Positions 22,501 through 32,730 of a stretch of 64,000 bases of DNA are shown here, in pieces. Within the stretch, counting starts at the first letter, position 1; the number at the start of each line of letters is the position of its first letter. The DNA lies in contig JAGMUV010000043.1 of assembly GCA_020744425.1 (NCBI GenBank), positions 1-64,000 of the forward strand. The letters run 5' to 3'. This DNA is from Dactylonectria macrodidyma. Its lineage: Eukaryota > Ascomycota > Sordariomycetes > Hypocreales > Nectriaceae. Below the pieces are notes generated by a model. It searched no databases. It saw nothing but the letters and a program-made list of their open reading frames with translations, and was not told the DNA's origin. The position numbers and the translations under genes were made by a program.

Positions 22501-23252
22501 CAATGGCATTGCGATGCATGCCTGACGGATTACGGGACCGAAGGCTTACCATACTGTCAAGCGGCCAGTCAGCACTGAAGGCGATCGCGCGACCACGACA
22601 ACAATCGGGACAGTGCGCCATCCGAGAAATCTACAACCACATCCGACGGCTAAGAAAAGGCAACAACAGGGTCAAGATGATTTGGGTACCCTCTCGGGAT
22701 GATGCGTTCCCCTTGGGGCCCAAGGCGAAGAGACAGGCCCAGAGAGCAACTGAATCGGGGCGCATGCCAGAGACACAGCCGTACCAAGCCCGATCGACGC
22801 GGATAAGACTAGCGAGAGAGCAGCTACAACAGCACCAGACACTACCGGACAGAGTGGGCGGCTTCTCCAAGAGGGTTGACAAAGCGCTACCAGGAAAACA
22901 CACAAAGGTGCTGTACGACGGACTGAAGAGGCGCGAAGCAGACACGCTTTCGCAGTTGCGCACGGGAATGGCGAGGATTAACAGCTACCTGTCGAGGATC
23001 GGTGCAGTGGAATCAGACTTGTGCGACTGTGGAAGGGCAGTCGAGACGATGGAACATTTTCTCTTTCGATGCACCAAGTGGGACGCACAACGCGAAGGCA
23101 TAAGACAAATCAGGCAAAGCGAGATAGGAAACCTATCGTTCTTTTTGGGAGGAAAGTCGGCATTGGACGGACCGAAGTGGTCACCTAACCTACAGGCGGT
23201 GCGAGCAACGATCAAATTTGCGATGAAGACAGGAAGGTTGGGAGTGAAGTAG
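19482..23252 (+). CDS. LINE ORF2, endonuclease / reverse transcriptase / RNase H-like polyprotein
   Basis: About 1256 residues from ATG 19482, 20 bases before the ORF1 stop; a second ATG at 19491 forms ATGTGCACTAA with the stop, suiting termination-reinitiation. Residues 1-230 are an AP-type endonuclease (LQLNVGKRD, AIAEPY, ILAGDFNRHD, STIDLMLAS, GSDHRAI all present). Reverse transcriptase spans about 430-730, with AGLPQGSPLSPVLF and the catalytic AFVDD at about 682. An RNase H-like domain lies at about 950-1085 (ASDRGG, TAELGAIAMAL, VPSRDD), but the usual D in the S-D-x-Q motif is replaced: ILSSGQSALKAI. A C-terminal CDCG...ETMEHFLFRC zinc motif is present. It nicks target DNA and copies the RNA at the site. 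No stops or frameshifts seen. Confidence 0.93.
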   Translation: MTAMCTNLQILQLNVGKRDAVQLSMMNDGDLRDYAVLAIAEPYALNIDGAVMTAPNNHRNWTRFIPTKRHEMRWPIRSMLWIRRDLEAEQVPIPSADLTGAIIRLPDRDVLVVSVYVEGSNENALRTAMEQLHRVMTGFRNSTGKRMDVILAGDFNRHDQLWGGDEVTGRRQGEADPIIDLMDEHGLLSLLPRGTKTWERSGAESTIDLMLASSELAEEMVHCGIHQTEHGSDHRAIRTEFDLTTPQRTAGPGLLFKNAPWNAIKERVKDQLAPLPWDGGVQAQTDRLMEAVLGAIHALVPRAKPSPYAKRWWTTDLTRLRKAYTYWRNLARAQRRAGHRQDNLESRARVAGKEYHDTIRRQKRAHWEDFLADGTNIWQAAKYLKPGGDMVGDKIPRLKRADGTTTQDKAEQAEELLTTFFPPLPATIEDEGPRPRRREVAMPDLTLEEVEEKVMAAKAWKAPGEDGVPAMVWKQLWPVVKERVMHLFRTSLDEGQLPDQWRSAKIIPLKKPDKGDYALAKAWRPISLLSTLGKILEAVVADRISYAAETFGLLPTNHFGARKRRSAEQALLLFQEQVYKAWRNRKVVSLASFDIKGAYNGVFDDRLLQRLEARGIPKKLVQWISAFCSNRTASIVVNDYTSEQRELPQAGLPQGSPLSPVLFLFFNADLVQSKINSKGGSMAFVDDYSAWVTGPTAEANRDGIQAIIDRALAWGKRSGATFEHDKTAIVHFTRVAERTSEAPFTINGEEVKPKAKAKLLGVIMDTGLRFKEHMAKAATKGLLAAMCLRRLRMLPPQAARQLFVATVAPAMDYASVVWAHARGERELKEFNRAQKIGARAITGAFQTVARAVAEAEANIQTVHERHALAGMKLYINMHTLPKKHPLATLKVSVSRRYISPMKRLALALGESGIGRMETIEAYAAPPWHPRVSLVCEADRKVAIAAANSVEDITIATSASDRGGMTGMGGIISHKAAGRENRVMARYSVTLGSRDDQNPYTAELGAIAMALRCMPDGLRDRRLTILSSGQSALKAIARPRQQSGQCAIREIYNHIRRLRKGNNRVKMIWVPSRDDAFPLGPKAKRQAQRATESGRMPETQPYQARSTRIRLAREQLQQHQTLPDRVGGFSKRVDKALPGKHTKVLYDGLKRREADTLSQLRTGMARINSYLSRIGAVESDLCDCGRAVETMEHFLFRCTKWDAQREGIRQIRQSEIGNLSFFLGGKSALDGPKWSPNLQAVRATIKFAMKTGRLGVK

Positions 23253-23675
23253 GAGAATGGGACATACTAACAGCCGGAACCAGGAAACAGTGGCACAATA
23301 CTAACACAGTACAGCCTCATTTTGACAGACTACGCTTCAGCTGCTGAGGATAGGATGCTGAACACTTGGAGAAATTGGCTTCAAGCAGGCCTGTCAGAGA
23401 GAGTCAAGCGAGGCCAAACGAAAGCGATCCAGGGAGAGAAAGTGGGGCTTTACTTGTGGTCAGGATTGAAGGTGGCAGAAATGTAAATAGCATAGCGTGT
23501 TCCATGGCCCTATGAGATCCGTTCTCCCGGGCGTAATAAATCTACTACTACTACTACTATCGTAATGCTGGTTGAGAATTCCGCGTGAATTTCCAACGCG
23601 GTACTATGCGAATTCGTGTGCTCTTTGCTCTTTCCACCTCTCCACTCTATACAATTTACACCCACAAGGCACGCA

Positions 23676-25463
23676 ATGGCTGATGAGGAGGCTGTAACAG
23701 ACGGCACCAGGCCAGCCTCTACCACGAAACCCACCATAAACCTCGAGAAGGTCGAGGATCCGCAAGAAGATGCCGCTCGAACGAAATACATCCGCCAGTG
23801 GTTGCCCCAGTTCAACGCCTGGGGTGTTCTCCTTTCGCATGGCGCCGCGAGCCTGGCCGTCGCCCTCAGTATAGTCTTGGCCTTGAACGGATACGAAGCT
23901 CTTGACGACGAGGATGCGACCCACGCGACCTACGTTAACGGCCGGTTGATACTGCGCGTCGCTGACGTTACGACCCTTCTCTCGACCGCCATGGTCATTG
24001 TCAAGCTTCTCGTGTCATGGTGGACGACAACTATCGTGTGGGCATGCGCTCACCATCTCGCGTCTACGGGCAAGTTAGCACCTGGCCCAGAGAACAACCA
24101 GGAGGCAAAGGACACACAAACAGAGGCAGAGGCAGAGGAGTTTATGTCACGGTGGAAGTTACCCCCGTGGTTTAAGCGCCCGTTCATGATGCCAAAGGGC
24201 CCCGGCCAGTGGTTAATCACCTTCGCTCTTCTTCTCTCCTCGGTTCAAGTGTATATCCCCCCGCTGCTGACTGGCGCCGTCAACTGGACGTCCAGGCTTG
24301 TCCCTGTCGACTCGACGAATGAGGCTGTTGCCGCTGTCGACCCCCGAGCCGACTTCGACGGCTGGTACTGGTACCGATACTCGGGATACGCCCAGTCAGG
24401 CCTCAGCAAGCGGTCGTATCTGCGCTATGCCGCCGGATATGCCGCGTTGGCTTGGGGCGATGTGAGAAACGCTGCTGAGAACGGCACGTCCCTGACCGGT
24501 AACGGGTGTCGGCATGTCGTGACCAGAAACGAAGCTGTTGGCCCAAATTCGACCTTGATCGACGCCGTGTTGCCGTGTATTAACATCCACAGTATCACCT
24601 GGTATCGGCCGACAGATGATTTCACCACCAGGTCGCCTAACCTCACTCTTGTCGACGACGACCCAGCGCTGTACTACGACCCCGGCGTGACGGTCGTGTA
24701 TAACAACAGCTTGCCATGGAATTCCTCGCAAGTGTCGACTTCCAAGCCTATACCGACGCTACATGAAGGACCCATGACCTTCTGGGTCATGGTGAAGCGT
24801 GTTGGGAGAACGGACGCGGAATCGCCATGTACACACCTTGACCCCACTATCTTCGGAAGCGTTGACTCCCTTGGCTGGTACGTTCAACAGTGGTCTGGCA
24901 ATTGCTACTGGTATGGCCTCGTAAACTTCACGGCCGGAGTGACCACCAGCAAGCAGAGCAGGTATCTGTCCGGGCGAGTAGTTGAAGACCAAACACCACT
25001 CGACCAGGTTGTGTTCGATGCAAATCCCTGGGTCCTGGAGTCTCTCTGGCTTCTGCCTGACCTCATGACCATGATTGCTGTCATGAATTCCACACTGTTG
25101 CCCACGTATGATAACATCGATGGCTACGTCCAACAGTTGCTACGGCAGTCATACCTGGCGGCATGGGACATGTGCCACGACTCCTTCGACTCAGACCAGA
25201 TCTCCCTTACGTACAAGGCGATACCTGGTATCTCGAGACAGTTGGCCGAGGTATCGTTTGCCAGAGTCTTCTCTTGGCTTGGAGTCTGCTTGCTTATGAC
25301 AGGCTCCGGGTTCCTGTTGCTTGTTATTGTTCTGGATAGACGTGACATCGAGGTCCCTGAAGAGACTCTCCTAGAGGTGAGTGAGGAAAGAAAGTCGACT
25401 GGATGGGACATCCTCAACCAGTGGTCGAGCATTGCCTTAGACATGGTCAAGAAAATATTCTAA
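23676..25463 (+). CDS. Uncharacterised fungal multipass membrane protein
   Basis: A single-exon gene of 595 residues. ATG 23676 (MADEEAVTDGTRPASTTKPT) is chosen because the frame upstream has no ATG with good context. A short polar N-terminus is followed by hydrophobic segments at about 50-72, 95-118 and 180-205 (WLITFALLLSSVQVYIPPLL). Then comes a large, probably extracellular domain rich in N-x-S/T sequons and paired cysteines, and one last transmembrane helix near 550 (LGVCLLMTGSGFLLLVIVL) before a short cytosolic tail. I do not recognise a catalytic domain; similar orphan proteins are common in moulds. The LINE ends about 105 bp upstream, so its native promoter may be interrupted or replaced. 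Confidence 0.75.
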   Translation: MADEEAVTDGTRPASTTKPTINLEKVEDPQEDAARTKYIRQWLPQFNAWGVLLSHGAASLAVALSIVLALNGYEALDDEDATHATYVNGRLILRVADVTTLLSTAMVIVKLLVSWWTTTIVWACAHHLASTGKLAPGPENNQEAKDTQTEAEAEEFMSRWKLPPWFKRPFMMPKGPGQWLITFALLLSSVQVYIPPLLTGAVNWTSRLVPVDSTNEAVAAVDPRADFDGWYWYRYSGYAQSGLSKRSYLRYAAGYAALAWGDVRNAAENGTSLTGNGCRHVVTRNEAVGPNSTLIDAVLPCINIHSITWYRPTDDFTTRSPNLTLVDDDPALYYDPGVTVVYNNSLPWNSSQVSTSKPIPTLHEGPMTFWVMVKRVGRTDAESPCTHLDPTIFGSVDSLGWYVQQWSGNCYWYGLVNFTAGVTTSKQSRYLSGRVVEDQTPLDQVVFDANPWVLESLWLLPDLMTMIAVMNSTLLPTYDNIDGYVQQLLRQSYLAAWDMCHDSFDSDQISLTYKAIPGISRQLAEVSFARVFSWLGVCLLMTGSGFLLLVIVLDRRDIEVPEETLLEVSEERKSTGWDILNQWSSIALDMVKKIF

Positions 25464-26365
25464 GGCAAGGGATTGAGGCCAAGGCCATCGGCAACAGCTG
25501 CAGTCGTGAATATGGGAGTATTAATGAAGCCCCAGCGATGATACATGTTTGTTTTGAATAGAATCGGGCGACAGGCGTTCGAAAATGAGTCGCGGAATAT
25601 ATGACAAGGACTAATCACTTATGTGTCTTGTCTCGTCGACTCCGCATCTCATGAGAGTGCCCAGAGACCCAAACAACTCAACCAACTCAACGGACGACCT
25701 ATATTGAGTGAATTGGCTTAGTAATCGCCGGCCTCTCGTTGAGTTGATGAACTGAACGCTTTCGTTGAATGGATTGGCGTTGAGTTGGTGTCAGGGAACG
25801 ATCATGTGACTTTCATACTTTATGAATAGTCTCACTTTATGAATATTGTGTAAATAGCTTAAGTCGGAGTTTTCCTCAGGCGTCTCTTTCTTTACTCGTA
25901 AACAATCATTTTACCCAACTCACACTCAACCTCGTTCGTGCTCTTGTCCTAGAGGGCCCAATCAACTCGTCGTGTGCACCACAAGGTCGATAGCCGCTTT
26001 GGCACCGGGATCCTGCTAGCTGTTTCACAGTCTCAAGTCAATCGCCCCATTGTGGGAACTCCTTGAAGAGACCCCTTTGCCAATGTCGAGGTTAATGACT
26101 CAGGATCGGGGCAACGTAAAGGGGCATGTAGCATCACTGTCAGTAGCAGAGACTTATACGCAGAACCAACTGCAATTTCCAAGGACAGTTGAGGGTATCT
26201 TTGGCGTAATCGGTGTTGGTGGCGAATGGTACCGCGTTGCGCGAATTAGGAAGCGACGAACGACAACGCCACACAAAATTTGGCCAAAAGCGCTCAGGCC
26301 CTCTGTGAAGGCATTGCCCGATCGGGTTAGCGTGCTTTAGTAAGCGCGCATAGCCGCGGCCTTCA
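25464..26365. other. Intergenic, no supported gene; imperfect inverted repeat
   Basis: CTCAACCAACTCAAC at about 25677-25691 faces GTTGAGTTGGTG at about 25784-25795, an imperfect inverted repeat that may be the remnant of a small foldback element. No coding signal was found. Confidence 0.4.
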
Positions 26366-26434
26366 CAGTGTGGCCTGAGGCACTGAGGTAACTGCCGTAG
26401 GCACGAGCCACAATGGCCTGAGCTTGCTGAGGTA
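26366..26434. repeat. Isolated end of the 677-bp TIR element family
   Basis: The sequence ending CTTGCTGAGGTAA at 26434, with GCCGTAGGCACGAGCCACAA before it, matches the right terminal repeat at 38756-38800. No partner end was found nearby, so this is a truncated copy. Confidence 0.7.
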
Positions 26435-26732
26435 AGACGATTTTAGATTGACGTCAATATGCATTGCAGTTACCTTACTAGCGGTTTGTTGTCCGAACAC
26501 GTCAGAAGACCGCCGCCCCCGCACGAACAGAACGAGCAAGAACACTGCAATCTTCAATCAATCCTATCCTGTGAATCGCGATATACTGAACTCACCCTAC
26601 CCTGAAATTACTATAAGGTAACCAGTGCGCATCTAACAGATAACGCCGCGACTTCGTGAGTGTTTGCTCATCGCGTCAGTTCTGTGACCGTTTCCGAAAC
26701 CTCGATATCCACACTAGGCTCTACCCACCAAG

Positions 26733-27767
26733 ATGCCGCGGATGAATCTGGGCCTTCCCTACAACCATTGTAGCCATCAGCTATGCCAGGTTGGCTTCCA
26801 GAGCCCTGACCTTCTCCGCTGCGGTGGTTGTCATGTCGTCAAGTATTGTGGCCAGCCGCACCAAAGGGCCGACCGACCCAAGCACAAGGTCCAATGCAAC
26901 CCGATAAAGCAGACCAGAGACAAGGTCTCAGAGGAAGAGGCAAAGCTGCGGACCAGCCCTGGCGCAGACACAGACGGGAACCCTTTCAACAACGTCGCGG
27001 GCCTTTTCTGGTTCTTCAAAAGCACTCGCCCTTACATGCAAGCTCGCTTTGACTACATCACTGCCGTTCTGAACGTCCGCACCGGCGAAGCCGTCGAGAT
27101 CGCACTCGACCATTCCCTCGATCTGCTTCGTCTCTGCCGAGGCGACAATTTACGCGTTCGTTGCCAGGTTCCTGCGCTGTATCTCCGGCTTGGGAGGGAC
27201 CAGGATGCATACGATTTCATCAATTGGTATGCTGTCAGAGGCGACTCGCACTATGACTGGCGCGATATGAACTTGCCGTTTCTCGACATGCATGGAGAGG
27301 ATGCGTTTGAGGCTGTCGACGAGAAGCCCCACCACATCGAGTTGTCCTTCTTCGTGGCCTTGACGCTTATCAAGATTCGATTGATGAAGGATTTAGAGTC
27401 CCTCCAAGGATTCTTGCGGAGTAATCCTAACGCGACAGGGGAAGCTAGGTATGATCATCTGCAGGAGGAGGCGATGAGCGATATACTCCTGAGACGGCCG
27501 GACATTGTCGCGCAAGACAACTACGAAGAGATGATCGCTGAGCTGCGGCACCAGGCACTACGGCTGTATAGGATAGTCAAGGAAAAGAACCCACATTTCT
27601 GGCCGGGCATCATGAGTCCGAACCTGTACACTCATAGTGTGCCGACGATTTATGCTTTCGGATCACGAGAGGAGGCTGTGCTCGTTTTTCGGAACTCATG
27701 GTACTCGTGGTCAGAGACAGAAGTGGCCATACGGTTTATCAGAGGGGTTATACGCGACGATGCGTAA
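26733..27767 (+). CDS. MYND zinc-finger protein
   Basis: An intact single-exon gene of 344 residues. The N-terminal MYND finger uses C13, C18, C30, C33, C39, H51 and C55 (LLRCGGCHVVKYCGQPHQRA). The remainder is alpha-helical (NVAGLFWFFKSTRPYMQARF, EIALDHSLDLLRLCRGDN, ALYLRLGRDQDAYDFINWYA). This arrangement is seen in a large family of fungal MYND proteins whose helical region resembles a tetratricopeptide-like fold. MYND fingers bind proline-rich partner peptides. No SET domain is present, so it is not a lysine methyltransferase. The specific role is unknown. The frame is clean to the TAA at 27765. Confidence 0.8.
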   Translation: MPRMNLGLPYNHCSHQLCQVGFQSPDLLRCGGCHVVKYCGQPHQRADRPKHKVQCNPIKQTRDKVSEEEAKLRTSPGADTDGNPFNNVAGLFWFFKSTRPYMQARFDYITAVLNVRTGEAVEIALDHSLDLLRLCRGDNLRVRCQVPALYLRLGRDQDAYDFINWYAVRGDSHYDWRDMNLPFLDMHGEDAFEAVDEKPHHIELSFFVALTLIKIRLMKDLESLQGFLRSNPNATGEARYDHLQEEAMSDILLRRPDIVAQDNYEEMIAELRHQALRLYRIVKEKNPHFWPGIMSPNLYTHSVPTIYAFGSREEAVLVFRNSWYSWSETEVAIRFIRGVIRDDA

Positions 27768-28184
27768 GAGTATAGGAATGTAAAACTGTACGGGATATTC
27801 TATTTAGGAACAACCGATATATTTTAGCCTTGACTTGCATTTTACGCAATATGAATGGGCTCAAGGGCAGGGCCTTGCTACAGCCGACGCAACTGAGCGA
27901 AGCGCTGTCACCGGCGATGCTACACATGTCGCAACACCGATCCCCTCATCGCGGAGTACTCCGGATCCCCCAACGCCAGCATGTGTGTCGCAGCCGCCCG
28001 CCCTTGCACCGCTTGACACGGACGATGCTCCGTGTCAAGGTGACGACATGTCTGTGAGCGATCTCCTTCACGCCAAAACAGCATTCCTGGGGCACGTGAC
28101 GCGTCCCCCCAAAGACAACCATCGTTCGAACCCCATGCACCCCATCGCCGCTCCAATGTGCATGGGGTGACGTAGTATTTTATC
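27768..28184. other. Intergenic sequence adjoining the truncated Helitron
   Basis: No gene supported. The minus-strand frame of the Helitron runs on to 28068 past the break (LRHPMHIGAAMGCMGFERWL), but this has no Pif1 homology and is simply read-through into foreign sequence. Confidence 0.5.
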
Positions 28185-31100
28185 TTTAAGCTTCTTCTGG
28201 AGCTGGGCCTTATCAATGGCTGAGAGAGGCTTGAAGTCCTTATTAATTGGCAGGTGCAACAGGGAATGCAAGGTAGTGCCCGAAATCTGATTTCCCGCGA
28301 CGCCCGTGGGTGCGGCACGCCAGACGGGCGTCCCTCTCCCGCCCGTCGCGGCTTGAAGGTGCGCGGAGAGCAGGTTGATGAGGTATGACTTGCCAGTGCC
28401 GCCTCCCCCATCTACATGGAGTAACAACTGGGAAGGAACCCCTGTCAGGAAGTGGCCCATCACCGTGTCGTACACTAGGCGCTGATCTCGATTTAGGGAA
28501 TCGCGAGCTTCCAAGGGCTGATCATCTACATCAAGGTCAAGGGTGTTTTCCGCTTTGCGTTGCTTCCAGTAGTCGCTGTTGAGAATGCCATCATCGGTAT
28601 ACCGCCCAACATGAGGGGTCCAATCGTAATTGATGTCAATGTCTCGGCGGCCGAGGATGTCGATGTCCTCTTCCTCCAGTGGGCGGTCAGGTAGCATGCG
28701 GGCGAGTTCATGCCAATCCTCCTCCGCGATGGGCTCCTCATGGGCCTCAAGCTCAAACTCATCGTCCTCTGCCGTCAATTCATCCGTATCTGGCTCTCCA
28801 TAATGATCGTCCGCATGGGTATCGTGGAGCTGTCTGCAGCGCATGTACCCGGCTGTGAAAGAATCGAACCGCTGGCCACCCACAACGAGCAACTCTTCTG
28901 GAAAGCGATGTGGATGAACCATCATCAATTTAACACGGCAGAAGTCGTTAAACTGGGGAGAAGCCTCCATGGACTTGTATCGAGGGAAGTAAGCTAGGAC
29001 CCTTTGCTTCGCGTTAGCAGCGAGTTTCCTCCACGTCTTGAGATTGTACGATTGCAGGTACTCGAGGTAGGTTACATCCTCATGCTGGTCATTTCGCTCC
29101 AGATATTTTCTGTAGCTGCCGATAGTCTCATTGACATCTTCGTCGACGCGATACGAACGTGCATGTTGCTCCAACGGACGGCAATCGACAGAGACGACCA
29201 TCCGTGTGCCTTCCTGCAGAGGGATGTTAAGCAGAAGGTGGGAAATCTCCTGCGCCGAGTAATCCCTCTCAGCAATCAGCTTATTCATGAGGCGAGAGGA
29301 GAAGGATAATAAGGGCTGGAGGTGTGCTGTATGCGGCAAGACCTGATCTGCAAGTTTGCAGTAAGGCTCAGTCTTCTTCTCAGATTTGCTGCAATACTTC
29401 GCAGCGTACGTAATAACCGCCTGTAAGCTGGTGCAAGGAGATATGTCGATATTGGCTAGCCAGCCTAGGATGATAGCAGGATTGAAGTGGTTCATGAGGC
29501 TGTCGTTCCGCGCTGCCTCGAAGATGTGGTATGACCTTCCTTCCTTCCTGATCACTGCGGCCAGCTCCCTCAAGGCACGAGGGAAGTCAAAACGACACTC
29601 CCTCTCTGGATTGGCCGCGTTGGCCGCCTCGATGTCTGCAGCAGCACCCTCCATATCCCTCGCGATGTCACCGGTTCTCTTCCTCACACGCAAGCAGTAC
29701 GTGGTGTTGCACTTGTGGCGCTGGCAACGGTTGACAATTTGCGAGAGCCGCAGGAATGTCATCTCTATGCTTAGGGGATCTACGCTCAGCGGATTACCCT
29801 CACCCTGAGGCATAGTCCTACTCGGCTCGGGGTTAATGGCAGTGACGTGGAATCCCCACGTGCGTGCAAAAACATCACGAGCGGCTTCGTCCTCCATGTC
29901 GGCTCCAGGGCAATTTTCCATCCAGTACAGGCCGTGGTTGTGTGGACTCCCACGCCCTTGCCATTCATAACGATCCCAGTAATCCGTGATGCTAAACTTC
30001 TTGCTTAGCACGATATCCCGAAAGAGGCAGTATCGGCGGTAGAAGTGGAAAGCAGCAATGTGAGGGTTCTGCCGCAATAGGCGGCGCGATAGAGCCATCC
30101 TCTCCGGCTCGGTGGCGGCTAGCCAGTCGTCATACTGGGGCATGTGCTGGTAGAGACTCCGCCAGTGTAAATCTGCCGGGCTAAACGTGATGAATGCACC
30201 AGGACAACCAAGGTTATAGGCGTAGGCCTCGAGGTCGTGCCTCTTTTTGTTCCAGAATGGACGCGTACCGCGAATAGACACCGCATGCCTTGTGATCGAG
30301 TTGATCAGCGCCTGCGCCTCGGGGTCCTCGCTGTGTTCGAGCGCCTGAATAAGTTGCTCTCGCGTCAGCGGCTGCTGTCTCCCATCATGTTGCTTCACGA
30401 AGAATCTGGATCGTGAACGTGCTTGTGACCGCATTAGCGTGTTGAAGGCGACGAAGCGGAAGGTCGGGTGGCGTGCAAAACGCCCGTCGTGCCAGCGCAT
30501 CGCTTGCTCGATGTAATCCTTGTAATCAATGGAGCGCAATCGGGGTTCAACAAAGTCGGCTCTACCGTCAGGAAAGAGGCAGGGAAATGCCAAGGAGAGT
30601 AGGGCATGAGAGCGATTGAACTCATTAATGGGTGTGTGTCGTATATTCGGGAGCTGCAGCTCGTGTTGTGCCTGCGCCTGGAAGCTTGTGGAAAGCCCTG
30701 AATCAGCGCCTGATTCTCCGGAGAGAATAGACCGCAGAGCATCGAGCTCCGTGTCCTTAGCCAACAGGTCCGGCACCGCAGCCTCGTCCTCCAGGTCAGG
30801 CTCTGCCTCCTGATCTTCCTCGGGTGAGTCGGGTCCAACGTCGGCAGCCTCCACCTGACTCTGGGGGATAGCATCCAGGACATTACCATCTTGGGGCAAT
30901 TGATTCAGCCGCTCTTCGTCGATGGCGACGCATCGATAGCCAGGATGATGGCGGCGGAGGTAGTCTAGCCATATGACAACCGGCTGGCGGCGCACGCGGA
31001 ACTGGCGGGTGAATTGCCGGCTAAGATTTGCGTGGGACGACGTATTCGCAGGACGTAGTAATACAATGTTCAACTCCCGCGGCAGAAGCGGGAGCTGGTT

Positions 31101-31919
31101 GTACACTAAGCCAACCTCGCGGAGAAAGTGAACCACGTGCCCCCGATACTTGTACTGCTGCCCTCGCATAAGCATAATGTTCACATGGACGTGAACACGA
31201 GCAATCAAAGACTCTTCAGTAGGCGTAAGCTGAGGCAATCGGGTCGGTATAGGGCCAAAGTCGAGCTGATTGTCCGCAGAGAAGAAATATGGCTCGTCGG
31301 GCTGGCGCTTCTCATCCCTCCGATAACAACGCGCACAAATGCCATCGCAATCGATCTTCATCTGGAACCAACTCTCTTGGCATCGACTGCAAAACTGCAT
31401 TTGGTCATTGTCCAGCTCTGTCCAGAACTCGCGGAGGATGGCCTTGTCGCGACCAGTCAAGGCGCAAGCTTCCAGATCTCCATTCCACACCGGGTCTTGT
31501 GCGTGGAATACCGCCGACTCTTCAGGTGGAATCCTCACCGGACTCCGAATACGTCGTGACGGCCTCAACGATCGAGTTTGCCTTCGAGATCGTCTCGGCC
31601 GCCCTCCTGTACCAGGAGCCGGGCCACGGCGACCAGTCCTCGGCCGTGCAGAAGGCGGCCGTGAGCGACGACGAACAGGGCTTTCATCCACGGAGTCGTT
31701 ACCGTCGCTCTCGTCTTCGTCCCCTGGGTCGGAGTCACACTCTACCCCTATTTGCTCCAGGTACCTGCGTGGCCGAACGGGCGAAAGCAACAGGTTGAAA
31801 TAGTCCTCGGCGTCAATATCGGACTCCGAGAACTGGCCCCAGTCATCTCCTTCCTTGATTGTCCCATCCCCATCCGGAAGCCCACTCGGCCGCTGTCGAT
31901 CTTGGCTGGCATCTACATT
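28185..31919 (-). pseudogene. Helitron Rep/helicase, helicase domain truncated (Helitron 1)
   Basis: The long exon begins at an acceptor (cacag, 31924-31920) with NVDASQDRQRPSGLPDGDGT and stays open for over 1,200 codons. It has a Cys cluster (CSRCQESWF...CARCYRR), the DUF6570-like region, the Helitron-like N domain, and the Rep HUH motif GSPHNHGLYW with its Tyr motif TYAAKYCSKSEKK. A Pif1-type helicase begins with DQRLVYDTVMGHFL and Walker A DGGGGTGKSYLI. The homology stops at LQKKLKD (about 28185): Walker B and all later helicase motifs are gone. Rep would nick and join single strands during rolling-circle transposition. Without helicase this copy cannot be autonomous. Sequence divergence from the loci at 35 and 42-48 kb shows it belongs to a different Helitron lineage. 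Confidence 0.85.
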
Positions 31920-31947
31920 CTGTGGTTAGCCCGAAGTACTGCGACCA

Positions 31948-32730
31948 TTAAGTAAGAATATCTGCCCCAGGCCCCTCCGAACCTTTAAACGCGCCGAGTT
32001 GAGATATTGAGGGAGTCAGTGACACAGTCTCCCCTGCACGGCGTCGTGAACGATGGCCGCGCTGGATAGCAGCCCGCTTGGCCCTTGCGCCGGCCATGGA
32101 GGAATCGTCCTGTGAGTCTCTCCCGCACTTGAGGAATCTAGGAGCCAAGTCAGGGTGACCTATATGAGACGTGCTGCTTCGGATAGTAGACGGATTAGAA
32201 TGTGAGGCGGTTAGTAGTGTCGTTGGCTGCATAGGAGGTGAGGGAGCTATTGTATGGAAGAGCCGCGAGCTTTGTTGGGTTGGTGGAATTGGCGTCCCCA
32301 ACACTACACGCGGCTGGCTAATCGACGCCCCGGATAACGTCTTCGCTGTATGACATTGCCGTAGCCTCTCTGGCGACGTAGGCTGGGTTCCGAATCTGTC
32401 GTTAAGGGGCGATAGGCCAGCATCTTCTTCAGTTCTCTTCAGAGCGGGACTCTCAGTTGAAGAAGGACCGACGGCGAGGTTTCTTAATGTCAGGATCGCG
32501 CCTTTGGATCTGGAACGCTTCACTTAGTTAGTGTTGAATGTCTTGCGGAGTGGGGAGACAGAGCTGACATGAGAATTGCACTGACTACGACATTCCAGGC
32601 AGTTCTTGGTGTTCCCAGCAGATTTCCGTTTGCTGACGAAGCCAGCCGCCGGTTTCTTCTCGCCACAGCGAGCACAGACAATGGACATTAAGTCATCTTG
32701 AAGCCCTTGAGGAGTAGACTTCGGATGCAT
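31948..32730 (-). pseudogene. 5' exon region of Helitron 1 with an in-frame stop
   Basis: Minus strand. ATG 32730 or the internal MSIVCARCGEKKPAAGFVSK opens a small zinc finger (CARC...CLEC), which fungal Helitron proteins often carry at the N-terminus. A TAA at 32526-32524 interrupts the same frame, which then continues as KRSRSKGAILTLRNLAVGPS to 31948. Between this block and the main exon at 31919 lies a likely short intron (branch ctaac, acceptor cacag), but its donor is not clear. Either an unrecognised intron removes the TAA or it is a nonsense mutation. Confidence 0.55.

Larger units (their letters stand above)
17857..23557 (+). mobile_element. Full-length non-LTR retrotransposon (Tad1/I-like LINE)
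   Basis: The 13-bp sequence TATCGTAATGCTG occurs immediately before (17844-17856) and after (23558-23570) the element, a target duplication from target-primed reverse transcription. The 5' end has three 11-bp units (catatactgcg type, 17857-17889) and a 9-bp minisatellite, then ORF1 and ORF2. The 3' end is a short CTA repeat tail after AATAAAT, as in LINEs with simple-repeat tails. Both ORFs are open, so this is a recent full-length insertion. Confidence 0.92.

Noticed and set aside
28068..28184. Continuation of the Helitron 1 helicase past 28185
   Set aside because: The sequence after LQKKLKD has no Pif1 motifs; the frame merely stays open into foreign DNA.
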